A DNA stretch of 64,000 bases, taken from positions 3,286,001-3,350,000 of the forward strand of contig NZ_CP017297.1 in NCBI RefSeq assembly GCF_001969445.1. Reading direction: 5' to 3'. A program made the position numbers and the translations under genes. This document shows positions 28,771 through 37,137 of this stretch, piece by piece. The stretch is from Brachybacterium sp. P6-10-X1. GTDB taxonomy: Bacteria > Actinomycetota > Actinomycetes > Actinomycetales > Dermabacteraceae. The notes under the pieces are model-generated. The model was given only the letters and a program-made list of their open reading frames with translations. It was not told the origin of the DNA and ran no database searches. Each line of letters starts with the position of its first letter. Positions within the stretch are counted from its first letter, which is position 1.

Positions 28771-31700
28771 ATGAACCGCCTCGCCCGCCTCAGCCTGAAC
28801 AACAGGTCCTTCATCGCGCTGGTCTGCATCGCGGTGTCGATCATCGGCGCCTTCGCGATGACCACGATGCGCCAGGAGCTCATCCCCTCTGTGTCCCTGC
28901 CGCAGATCCAGGTGATGACCTCCGCGCCGGGCTCCTCCTCCGAGCAGGTGCAGGACCGGCTGACCCGCCCGATCGAGCAGTCCCTCAGCGGCCTGGAGAA
29001 CGTCGAGGGCACCTCCTCGAGCTCGCAGGCCGGGGTCTCGATGGTCACGATCGAGCTGGAGTACGGCACCGACACCGCCCGCTCGGCCAACCAGGTCGAT
29101 GCGGCGCTGACCCGTATCGAGGACCAGCTGCCCGAGGACGCGGACCCGCAGGTCATCGCCGGCGGCACCAGCGACCTGCCGGCCGTGGTGCTGTCCGTCT
29201 CCTCCGACCTGGATCCCTCCGACCTCGGCTCCCGGCTGGACGAGGCCGTCACGCCCGAGCTCGAGCGCGTCGAGGGCGTCTCCTCCGTCGCCGTGATCGG
29301 CGCCCCCGAGGAGATCATCCAGATCACCCCGGACGAGCAGGCGATGGCCGAGCACGGTCTCACCGAGAACGACATCTCCACCGCCCTGGACGCCAACGGG
29401 CTGTCCCTCCCGGGCGGCTCGGTCACCGACGGGGACCGCACCCTCGACGTGGTCCTCGGCGAGAAGATCGACAGCATCGAGAGCCTCGAGGGCATCATGC
29501 TGATGCCCGAGGGCGGCTCCGGCGAAGGGCAGCAGGGCCAGCAGGATCAGCAGGGCCAGCAGGGCCAGCAGAGCCCTCAGCCGGTCGCCCTCTCCGAGGT
29601 CGCCACCGTCGAGCGCACCACCCAGGACCCCACCTCCATCTCCCGCACCGATGGCCGCGACTCGCTGGTCGTGATGGTCACCGCCACCGCCGACGGCAAC
29701 GTCGTGGACATCTCCGAGAGCGTCGAGGACGTCCTGGCCGACACCCTCCCCGGCGTGGGCGGGAACGCCGAGAGCGCCGTCGTCTTCGACCAGGCGCCCT
29801 TCATCCAGGAGTCGATCGTCGCGCTCGCCGAGGAGGGCCTGCTGGGCCTGCTCTTCGCCGTCGGCGTGATCCTGCTGTTCCTGCGACGTGTGCGGCCGAC
29901 GGTCGTCACCGCGATCTCGATCCCGACCTCGCTGCTGATCGCCTTCATCGGCATGCTGGTCACCGGGTACACGCTGAACATGCTGACCCTGGCGGCCCTG
30001 ACGATCTCGATCGGCCGCGTGGTCGACGACTCGATCGTGGTGATCGAGAACATCGTGCGCCACCTGGCCTACGGCAAGGCGAGGATGCGCGCCATCCTCG
30101 ACGCCGTCGGGGAGGTCGCCGGCGCCATCACCGCCTCGACGCTCGCCACCGTGGTGGTCTTCCTGCCGATCGCGATCGTCTCCGGCATGGCCGGGGAGCT
30201 GTTCCGGCCCTTCGCCCTGACCGTCGGCATCGCCATGCTCAGCTCCCTGCTCGTGGCGCTGACCATCGTCCCGGTGCTCGCGTACTGGTTCCTGCGCGCC
30301 CCGAAGGGACAGGGGGACGTGGACCCCGACGACGCCGAGCAGGTCGCGCAGATCCGACAGCAGTCCGAGGCGAAGGAGGAGCGCACCTGGCTCCACCGGA
30401 TCTACGCGCCGCTGCTGCACCTGGTCACCGACTCGCTGCCGCGACGCCTGATCACGGTGGGCGTCTCGATCCTGATCCTGGTGGGCACCGGATTCCTGTA
30501 CCCGCTGGTGAACGTCAACTTCCTCGGCGACACCGGGCAGAACATCGCCTCGCTCACCCAGTCCCTGCCCGCCGGCACCAGCCTGGAGCAGTCCGAGGAC
30601 AAGGCCGAGGAGTCCGAGCAGGCGCTGATGGACCTCGACGGCGTCGAGACCGTGCAGACCACCATCGGCGGCGGCCAGTTCGGCATGGGCGGCGGCGGTG
30701 AGAACGAGGTCAGCTACTCGATCACCACCGACCCCGACGCCGACCAGGAGGCGCTGTCCGACGAGATGGTCTCCACCCTGGAAGAGCTGCCGGAATCCGG
30801 CACGATCGAGGCCGCCGCCGTCGCCTCGCCCACCGGCTCCAGCTCCGTGGACATCCTGGTCACCGGCCCCACCGCCGACGCCCGCCAGCAGGCCAACGAC
30901 GCGATCCTCGCCGAGCTCGACCCGCTGCCCGACGGTGCCGCCGAGGTCACCAGCGACCTGCAGGCCGAGGAGCCCACCGCGGTCGTCACCGTCGACCGCG
31001 AGGCCGCCGCGCAGCTGGGGCTGACCGAGGAGGCCGTGATCGGCATGGTCGCCGGGCAGATGTACCCCGGCGCGATCGGCTCGGTCACCCTCGAGGACAC
31101 CGAGCTCGACATCTACGTCGAACGCGGCGAGAGCATCGACACCTTCGACCAGCTGCAGGACATCCAGCTGGCCGGCGGGATCCCGCTGACCGACGTCGCC
31201 TCCATCGAGGAGGAGGCCTCCCGCCCCTCGATCTCCACCCAGGACGGGCTGGAGACCGTGACCATCTCGATCACCCCCGAGGGCGACGACGTCGGCCCCG
31301 CGACGGACGCCGCGAACGCGGCGATCGAGGATGCGGACCTGCCCGAGGGCGTCGAGGCGACCGTGGGCGGCACCGCGGCGGACATCGACGAGACCTTCGG
31401 CCAGCTCGGCATCGCCATGCTCGCCGCGATCCTGCTGGTGTACGTGCTGCTGGTGTGGATCTTCAAGTCCCTCATCCAGCCGCTGATCCTGCTGGTCTCC
31501 ATCCCCTTCGCCGCGACCGGCGCCCTGGGGCTGCTGGTCATCACCGGCGTGCCGCTGGGCCTGCCCTCCATGATCGGTCTGCTGATGCTGGTGGGCATCG
31601 TGGTCACCAACGCGATCGTGCTGATCGACCTGGTCAATCAGTACCGACGGCGCGGGATGGGGCTCGACGAGGCGATCCACGCCGGGGCCGCCAAGCGTCT

Positions 31701-32151
31701 GCGCCCGATCCTGATGACCGCCGCCGCGACCATCTTCGCGCTGATCCCGATGGCGCTGGGCCTGACCGGCAGCGGCGGGTTCATCGCCCAGCCGCTCGCC
31801 GTGGTCGTCATCGGCGGCCTGGTCTCCTCGACCCTGCTTACCCTGCTCATCGTGCCGGTGCTCTACCGCATCGCCGAGGGCCCGGGGGAGCGCAGGCGGC
31901 TGAAGGAGGAGGCCCGGGAGGCCGAGCGGCGCGACGCCCGGGAGAAGGTGCTCGCCGAGCAGCGGGCCTCGCACCGGGCGGAGCAGGAGCGCGAGGAGCG
32001 AGCTGCGGCGGAACCCGCGGGCGTTTCCACGGGCGAATCGACCGCACTCCGCGGGACCACGGCCGATGGAGACCGACGTCGGGGCCGGCGGCAGTCGCTC
32101 AAGGAGCGCGGCGGACTGCTGCGGATCCTGCGCGAGCGCCGACGGCGCTGA
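28771..32151 (+). CDS. RND efflux transporter, AcrB/AcrD-type permease
   Basis: The 1126-residue protein has the HAE1-type architecture: an N-terminal TM1 ('SFIALVCIAVSIIGAFAM'), two large periplasm-facing loops, and the TM4 proton-relay 'SIGRVVDDSIVVIENIVRH' with adjacent aspartates. The repeated half ends in 'GLPSMIGLLMLVGIVVTNAIVLIDLVNQYRR'. A Gln/Gly-rich insertion of repeated 'GQQ' units lies at about residues 253-270, and the C-terminus is a charged tail. The organism has no true outer membrane and no membrane-fusion partner gene is adjacent. It may act alone like Gram-positive SwrC-type exporters. ATG 28771 has GAGGAG 28761-28766. Confidence 0.88.
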   Translation: MNRLARLSLNNRSFIALVCIAVSIIGAFAMTTMRQELIPSVSLPQIQVMTSAPGSSSEQVQDRLTRPIEQSLSGLENVEGTSSSSQAGVSMVTIELEYGTDTARSANQVDAALTRIEDQLPEDADPQVIAGGTSDLPAVVLSVSSDLDPSDLGSRLDEAVTPELERVEGVSSVAVIGAPEEIIQITPDEQAMAEHGLTENDISTALDANGLSLPGGSVTDGDRTLDVVLGEKIDSIESLEGIMLMPEGGSGEGQQGQQDQQGQQGQQSPQPVALSEVATVERTTQDPTSISRTDGRDSLVVMVTATADGNVVDISESVEDVLADTLPGVGGNAESAVVFDQAPFIQESIVALAEEGLLGLLFAVGVILLFLRRVRPTVVTAISIPTSLLIAFIGMLVTGYTLNMLTLAALTISIGRVVDDSIVVIENIVRHLAYGKARMRAILDAVGEVAGAITASTLATVVVFLPIAIVSGMAGELFRPFALTVGIAMLSSLLVALTIVPVLAYWFLRAPKGQGDVDPDDAEQVAQIRQQSEAKEERTWLHRIYAPLLHLVTDSLPRRLITVGVSILILVGTGFLYPLVNVNFLGDTGQNIASLTQSLPAGTSLEQSEDKAEESEQALMDLDGVETVQTTIGGGQFGMGGGGENEVSYSITTDPDADQEALSDEMVSTLEELPESGTIEAAAVASPTGSSSVDILVTGPTADARQQANDAILAELDPLPDGAAEVTSDLQAEEPTAVVTVDREAAAQLGLTEEAVIGMVAGQMYPGAIGSVTLEDTELDIYVERGESIDTFDQLQDIQLAGGIPLTDVASIEEEASRPSISTQDGLETVTISITPEGDDVGPATDAANAAIEDADLPEGVEATVGGTAADIDETFGQLGIAMLAAILLVYVLLVWIFKSLIQPLILLVSIPFAATGALGLLVITGVPLGLPSMIGLLMLVGIVVTNAIVLIDLVNQYRRRGMGLDEAIHAGAAKRLRPILMTAAATIFALIPMALGLTGSGGFIAQPLAVVVIGGLVSSTLLTLLIVPVLYRIAEGPGERRRLKEEAREAERRDAREKVLAEQRASHRAEQEREERAAAEPAGVSTGESTALRGTTADGDRRRGRRQSLKERGGLLRILRERRRR

Positions 32152-32172
32152 CCGCCCCCATCGACAGCGCTG

Positions 32173-32199
32173 GCGCCGTCGCCCCGATTTCGGGCGGCG
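32173..32199 (+). terminator. Possible hairpin after the RND gene
   Basis: GCCGTCGCCCCG and CGGGCGGCGGC can form an imperfect stem around ATTT, 22 bp past the stop. Confidence 0.4.
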
Positions 32200-32226
32200 G
32201 CGTTGTGCGTGCGTGGTGGGCGTTCG

Positions 32227-32255
32227 TTGCCGTGCCCCCGGGCGCGCCATAAGAT
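32227..32255 (+). promoter_or_regulatory. Promoter of the polysaccharide flippase gene
   Basis: -35 TTGCCG (32227-32232), a 17-bp spacer and -10 TAAGAT (32250-32255) are in place for the flippase gene and probably the operon behind it, about 60 nt upstream of the start. Confidence 0.6.
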
Positions 32256-32315
32256 TCGTGCGCACGTGTCCATCGGGCGGTCGGACCTCCCGCAGTGCAG
32301 TTCCGGGGAGGCGAC

Positions 32316-33509
32316 ATGAAGCGCAGGGCCGGCGGGGCCGTCCTCGCCCAAGCCGTTCAAGCGCTCGTCAGCCTGTCCCTTCAGATTCTCGTCATCCGAT
32401 TGCTCGGCGTCGCGGAGTACGGGCGGTTCGCGATCCTCTACGGGGTCATTGTGCTGACCACTGCGGTGATCACGGGTCTGGTCGGTGACTCGCTTGTCGT
32501 CCTCGACCGATCAGACCGCCGCGTGCGCGCGGGTCTCGAGCTCGTGCTGGCAGTTGCCGTAACGCTTCTCGCGGTCGGTGCCGGGCTGTTGACCTTGGGG
32601 TCAGGGTTCGGCTCGGGGCTCGAATCCGTCGTCTTCGCTGCTGCTCTGTTTGCCTTCGGGGTGGAGGAGGTCGTGCGACGTCTGCTGATGGCGCACATGT
32701 CCTTCGTCCGAGCGGCACTGGCCGATTCGAGCAGTTTCGTGGTTGTTCTGGTCGTCGTACTCGCCGCCCATCTCGCCGGGCAGCTGTCGTTGCCTGTGGT
32801 CTTCGCCGGCATTGCGGCGGGCCAACTCCTGGCGAGCGGTGTCGGCTGGCGCTTCGTGCCGCACGCGGACCGGGTGCTCGTGGGGATGCGGGGCGCCCGG
32901 TGGCGGGAAGTCATCGGATACGGGTCATGGCGCGCTCTGCAGCAGGTGCTGCGACCGGGGCTTTTCACAGTCGTCCGTCTTGTGGTGCTGGCCGCTGCAG
33001 GTGCGGCCGCCGTCGGCCTGTTGGAGGCGGCGCGCACGTACGCCTCCCCACTGATCCTGGTGGTCGGCGGGCTGTCCTCGTTCCTCTTCGTGCGCTTCGC
33101 CGATCAGAAGAAGACGGGTGCCCCCGGCTCCGTTCGCGACGCGGACCGCGTTGTCGGGATGCTCGTGCTCGCGGCCATCATCATGAGCGGTATAGCGGTC
33201 GTGCTCATCCCCTGGGCCAGCCCGCTGCTCTTCGGTGTCCGTGTCAATTCGCTCGCCGTCATGGCGTGGCTCGCATACGGGACCTCGGTTGCATTCGTGA
33301 CGCCTTACGGTGCGCTCGGAGCCGTCGCCGGCAGACAAGTGGCCATCTTCGCGATTCGGCTCGGAGACACGCTGCTCGCCGTGATCGTGGTGCTGGTGCT
33401 GTTGGCCCTCGGCGCCCCGGTCGCCACCGTCCCCTTCGGACTTGCTGCTGCTTCGCTGATCGGCGGGCTCTGCCTTCGCCGCCTTGTGTCGTCGCCTGGT
33501 GTCGCCTGA
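32316..33509 (+). CDS. Polysaccharide flippase (Wzx-like, MOP superfamily)
   Basis: The 397-residue protein has about 12 helices. It starts 'RRAGGAVLAQAVQALVSLSLQILVIRLLGVAEYGRFA', the signature of polysaccharide biosynthesis/flippase proteins (conserved 'G...YG' after the first helix pair). It would flip lipid-linked repeat units across the membrane. The start is the ATG behind GGGGAGG (32302-32308). GC content and codon choice are looser than in the genes to the left. It heads a run of polysaccharide genes in the same direction. Confidence 0.82.
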   Translation: MKRRAGGAVLAQAVQALVSLSLQILVIRLLGVAEYGRFAILYGVIVLTTAVITGLVGDSLVVLDRSDRRVRAGLELVLAVAVTLLAVGAGLLTLGSGFGSGLESVVFAAALFAFGVEEVVRRLLMAHMSFVRAALADSSSFVVVLVVVLAAHLAGQLSLPVVFAGIAAGQLLASGVGWRFVPHADRVLVGMRGARWREVIGYGSWRALQQVLRPGLFTVVRLVVLAAAGAAAVGLLEAARTYASPLILVVGGLSSFLFVRFADQKKTGAPGSVRDADRVVGMLVLAAIIMSGIAVVLIPWASPLLFGVRVNSLAVMAWLAYGTSVAFVTPYGALGAVAGRQVAIFAIRLGDTLLAVIVVLVLLALGAPVATVPFGLAAASLIGGLCLRRLVSSPGVA

Positions 33510-33546
33510 ATCGCGGTGACCCTGTCTGAACCGGGGTCCCAGGTGC

Positions 33547-33589
33547 TAGATTCTCAAGAGCGACATGAAGGACAAAATGGACAAAGGGG
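33547..33589 (+). promoter_or_regulatory. Second promoter with the GGACA motif before the Wzz-like gene
   Basis: A TAGATT -10 (33547-33552) is followed 26 nt later by GGACAA (33579-33584), preceded by GACAAAAT, the same arrangement as at 21303-21340. AAAGGGG (33582-33588) is the ribosome site. Confidence 0.45.
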
Positions 33590-33594
33590 TGGCC

Positions 33595-34998
33595 ATGGAA
33601 GACGTTCCGTACGCACGGATCGTGAGGGAGGGGTGGGTCCTCATCGCGATACTCGCCCTCGCGGGCACAGTTGCCGGGTGGGGCATCACGCGAGCGCTCC
33701 CTCCGACCTACGGCGCGACCTCGACATTGATGCTCCAAGTGGACTCGTCGCAGTCCTCGCTGTTCGAGCGCAACCAATTCAGCCTCGCGCGGGTCAAGAC
33801 TTACCCTGCGCTGGTCGACAGTCCCGAAGTCATCGATGGCGTCCGCGAGGATCTGGGCCTGGACCGCGACGAGTACTCGGATGCGACGTTGCGACAGATG
33901 CTCTCTGCGGAGAACACAGAGGACACTGTGCTCCTTCGTATCCGAGCTGACGCGCCGACACCGGAACTTGCCAAGGACCTGGCAAACTCCTCAGCTCGCC
34001 ACCTGTCGGATCTCCTCGAGAGCACCGAGAACTCTGAGCGTGATGGGCAGTACGTCCTCGAACTGCAGCAGGTGCTACCAGCGAGCGCACCGCAATCTCC
34101 GGATTCTCCCCAGGTCGCGGCTATCACTGGATTGGGGTTGATCGGAGGTCTTGCTCTCGGCGCGATCATCGCCGTGTATCGCACGACGACGAGGAGGAAG
34201 CTGCTGACGATCTCGGACGTGCGCAAGGCTTCCGGGCTTCCCGTCTTCGGGCAGGTCGCACGATTCCACCGCACGGGCGGGCGAGAGGATCGCACCGCAA
34301 TGGTCACCCTTCAGGACGCCCTGGAGAACATCACCGCATTGGGAGGGTCCGCACGGAGCCTGTACCTGGTGGTGCCGGCGTCGGAGGCCGCCCTCGAAGA
34401 CGAAGTTCTCGCGGGCCTGCTCGAAGCGCACGCCAGCTTGGGCAGCACAGCGTGCGTGGTTGATCTTCGTGCTCGGCCCAGCACGGGCGAGGGTGCACGT
34501 TCCTGGACGGAGGTGCTCGATCCGGCGGCTCGGAGCGAGGTGGCCGGATCCCACCGCGAGCCCCACTTCTACGTGAAGGGTGATTCTGCAGGGGCTGCCA
34601 GGCTCGCGTCGACGGTTCCTCCAGCCATCGAGGTCCTCAGGAAGGAACACGATGTCGTGATCGTGGTGTGCGACAGCGGAAGTTCCGGCTTGCAGGAGAA
34701 GCTCGTGGGCCTGGGCGCTCGGACGATCATCTCGGTGCGTCGTGACGCGACGCGCGCGACGGAGCTTCTCACGACAGTGACCAGATTGAGGGTCATGAAC
34801 ATCCATCCGATCGGCGTCCTGATGACCCATGTCCCACGGGGGGCCTTGGAGAACGTCGCGGAATCTTGGCGCACGAACGACGGGAAGACGCTTGATGATC
34901 CTGGTCGGGATGCGTGGACCACCGCCAGCCTTGATCTGCTGAGCCGAGGGGGCGACCCCGACCGTTCGCACCGTGGCGCTCGCGCTCTTCTGGGATGA
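33595..34998 (+). CDS. Wzz-type chain-length determinant with a degenerate kinase-like domain
   Basis: The 467-residue protein has an N-terminal helix ('VLIAILALAGTVAGWGITRAL') and a Wzz-type extracellular part ('GATSTLMLQVDSSQ' to 'VDSPEVIDGVREDLGL'). A second helix follows ('AAITGLGLIGGLALGAIIAVY'). The following cytoplasmic domain has the size of a BY-kinase/CapB domain, but the Walker A loop is replaced by 'VPASEAALEDEVLAG'. It therefore probably sets polymer length without kinase activity. ATG 33595 has AAAGGGG; ATG 33565 is an alternative start. Confidence 0.75.
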   Translation: MEDVPYARIVREGWVLIAILALAGTVAGWGITRALPPTYGATSTLMLQVDSSQSSLFERNQFSLARVKTYPALVDSPEVIDGVREDLGLDRDEYSDATLRQMLSAENTEDTVLLRIRADAPTPELAKDLANSSARHLSDLLESTENSERDGQYVLELQQVLPASAPQSPDSPQVAAITGLGLIGGLALGAIIAVYRTTTRRKLLTISDVRKASGLPVFGQVARFHRTGGREDRTAMVTLQDALENITALGGSARSLYLVVPASEAALEDEVLAGLLEAHASLGSTACVVDLRARPSTGEGARSWTEVLDPAARSEVAGSHREPHFYVKGDSAGAARLASTVPPAIEVLRKEHDVVIVVCDSGSSGLQEKLVGLGARTIISVRRDATRATELLTTVTRLRVMNIHPIGVLMTHVPRGALENVAESWRTNDGKTLDDPGRDAWTTASLDLLSRGGDPDRSHRGARALLG

Positions 34999-36344
34999 TG
35001 GCGGTGACAGCCGTGAGCATGAGCTCCACTTCGGCGGCTCGAGCCCCAGGTACTCGTCCAGAACTTCGGATGACCGTCGCGCGGCTCGCCGCAGTCTGGT
35101 TCGTCCAACTGCTCCTCGTCCTCTCAGTGGTCCCCTGGCGGAGTGATGAGATCTTCGATGGAGGCCTGGATCCGACCGTTGTCGGGAAGGCGGCCGTCGC
35201 TGTCGCGGGACTCCTGGGAGCGGCGGCGATCGCTGGGACGTCGAATCTCAGATACCCGATCGGGCTGGGGCCAGCTGCTCTCGCAGTCGTCGTCGTGCTC
35301 GTCAGCACGCTCGGCGCCATTGTCGCTGGCAGCGCCATGCCTACGATCGTACTGGCGATTCGGGTGGCCATCCTCGTCGCGACGGTCCTACTGATCCTCT
35401 GCACCGTGCCCTGGGATGTGGGAGTCGGTACGCTGCTTGCTGCGATGGCGACGGTCGCTCTGGTCGCGGGTGTGACGGGTATTCCTGACGCCCTGTATGA
35501 AGGGCGTCTCGGGGGCGGGATCCCGCAGCTCCATCCGAACCCGCTCGCAGAGCTCGCCGGCGCCCCTCTGGTGGGCTTGACGGTCCTCATGCTCCGGCAT
35601 GGGGTGCGGGTATGGAGTGCGTTCCCGTCCGCTGTGCTTCTGGCGATCGTCATCGGTACCGGGTCGCGGACGGCCTTCCTTGCTGTCGCCGTCGCAATCC
35701 TGGTGGGGGTGGCCGTGAACGGCATCGGGGACCGTTCGATCGTGTATCTTCTGCTGGCTTCCGCACCCGTCCTGTACGCCATGGCTGTGCTCACCGACGC
35801 ACTTCGCGCAGTAGCAACGCGTGCAGGGTCCACGGATACCACCTCGACGCTCGAAGCTCGCTTCGACGCGTGGCGTGTCGTGCTCGGATGGAGTTGGACC
35901 GCCTGGGAGAAGTGGATCGGACTGGGACTGGCGACGAAGACGGTTCCCGTAGACCGCAGATGGCTCGACGAGCAGGTGTTGGACAGCAGCTGGGTCTCGA
36001 TCCTGGCGCAGTCGGGATTCCTTGGCATGCTTCTCGTCGGGTCACTCGTGACGTGGTGCGTGATCACTGCGTGCGCCTCAACGCGGCGCCGATGGTTGGT
36101 GCTTCCTCTGCTCGTTGTCATGCTCATCCGGACTGTCACCGAGAGTGGGCTGGTCGGTGGAGCGTTGCCCTTCGTGCAGTTCATGCTCTTGGCGACAGTG
36201 CTCACAGGACGGAGCCGCCATCTCGGCGCCGCAGTGAAGCGCCGGCAACTGGCAACCGGCGGCCGGTTCAGGTCGACCTCCCGGCCCTACAGCGAGATCC
36301 CGAGTGACCGGGCTGTCGGAGAGCGAAGTGTGGGGGAGCGATGA
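34995..36344 (+). CDS. O-antigen polymerase/ligase-like membrane protein (Wzy/WaaL)
   Basis: The 449-residue protein has 10-12 helices. A large loop bears 'GGGIPQLHPNPLAELAGAPL' and the pattern 'WEKWIGLGLATK' ... 'DSSWVSILAQSGFLGML', typical of Wzy_C O-antigen ligase/polymerase proteins, where an arginine and histidine in the loop act on polyprenyl-linked sugars. ATG 34995 overlaps the previous stop (ATGATG), so it is translationally coupled. The C-terminal tail is basic. It would polymerise repeat units flipped by the Wzx-like protein. Confidence 0.75.
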   Translation: MMAVTAVSMSSTSAARAPGTRPELRMTVARLAAVWFVQLLLVLSVVPWRSDEIFDGGLDPTVVGKAAVAVAGLLGAAAIAGTSNLRYPIGLGPAALAVVVVLVSTLGAIVAGSAMPTIVLAIRVAILVATVLLILCTVPWDVGVGTLLAAMATVALVAGVTGIPDALYEGRLGGGIPQLHPNPLAELAGAPLVGLTVLMLRHGVRVWSAFPSAVLLAIVIGTGSRTAFLAVAVAILVGVAVNGIGDRSIVYLLLASAPVLYAMAVLTDALRAVATRAGSTDTTSTLEARFDAWRVVLGWSWTAWEKWIGLGLATKTVPVDRRWLDEQVLDSSWVSILAQSGFLGMLLVGSLVTWCVITACASTRRRWLVLPLLVVMLIRTVTESGLVGGALPFVQFMLLATVLTGRSRHLGAAVKRRQLATGGRFRSTSRPYSEIPSDRAVGERSVGER

Positions 36345-37051
36345 ACGAGAGCGGAAACCGCCGGTCGAGGCAGTGGAGCCCCCGTTGGACCTGGATCGTT
36401 ACTGGCTCTGTGGCGCTTCTCGTCGTGGTCGTCTTAGGCGCTTGGGTGATGTTGCGTGACCCGAGCCCTCCGCTGGAGGTGGAGTCATCACCATCTCCGG
36501 CAGAGTCGCCGAGCGCCGACCAGTCGGGACCTTCCGATTCCCCGGAATCTGCGACGCCGACAGGTTCCGAGGATTCGACGGAGCCCGAGGTTTCTCCAGC
36601 TGCTGTAGGGCCTCCGGCCACCGGCGAGACCGAGGCGGTGGAGAAACCCTCCGCAGTGAAGGAGCTGTCTTTCGACGAGACTGCGCCCGTCGCGGACGAG
36701 CTCGTGGTCGAGGTCGTCGCCGTCGACTCGGTGACCGCGGGGCGCGACATCCCGGGAGAGGTCCGGGGCCCAGCGGTGAAGGTGCAGATCCAGGTCGAGA
36801 ACGTCGGCGACAGGCCGGTCGACACCTCCGGCGCGAGCGTGAACCTGACGTACGGAGACGATGACCGCATCCCTGCGCCCGCAGTGGTCGATGACACTTC
36901 TGCCGTGCTGCCCTTCTCGCTCGAACCGGGTGACACGGCAGTCGCCACATATACATTCTCGGTCCCTCTTGATTATGCCGGAAATGTCCGTATTATGGTG
37001 GATGTTCTGGCAGAGGAGCCAGACGTCGTCTTCACCGGTCCGCGACCGTAA
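36341..37051 (+). CDS. Membrane-anchored protein with a DUF4352-like C-terminal domain
   Basis: The 236-residue product has one N-terminal helix (about 17-36, 'WIVTGSVALLVVVVLGAWVM') and a long Ser/Pro/Glu-rich linker (about 40-120). A C-terminal beta-sandwich-like domain contains 'VKVQIQVENVGDRPVDTSGAS' and 'LPFSLEPGDTAVATYTFSVP', which is the DUF4352/telomeric-repeat-like immunoglobulin pattern of small surface proteins. It overlaps the preceding stop (ATGA). Its role in the polysaccharide cluster is not known. Confidence 0.65.
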   Translation: MNESGNRRSRQWSPRWTWIVTGSVALLVVVVLGAWVMLRDPSPPLEVESSPSPAESPSADQSGPSDSPESATPTGSEDSTEPEVSPAAVGPPATGETEAVEKPSAVKELSFDETAPVADELVVEVVAVDSVTAGRDIPGEVRGPAVKVQIQVENVGDRPVDTSGASVNLTYGDDDRIPAPAVVDDTSAVLPFSLEPGDTAVATYTFSVPLDYAGNVRIMVDVLAEEPDVVFTGPRP

Positions 37052-37137
37052 GGACGACACTTCGGTGAGCTGAACCTGGTTGCTCCGCGGCGTGCGGGTG
37101 GCGCCTTCTTCGGACCGCCCTGTATGGGGGAGCGCGG

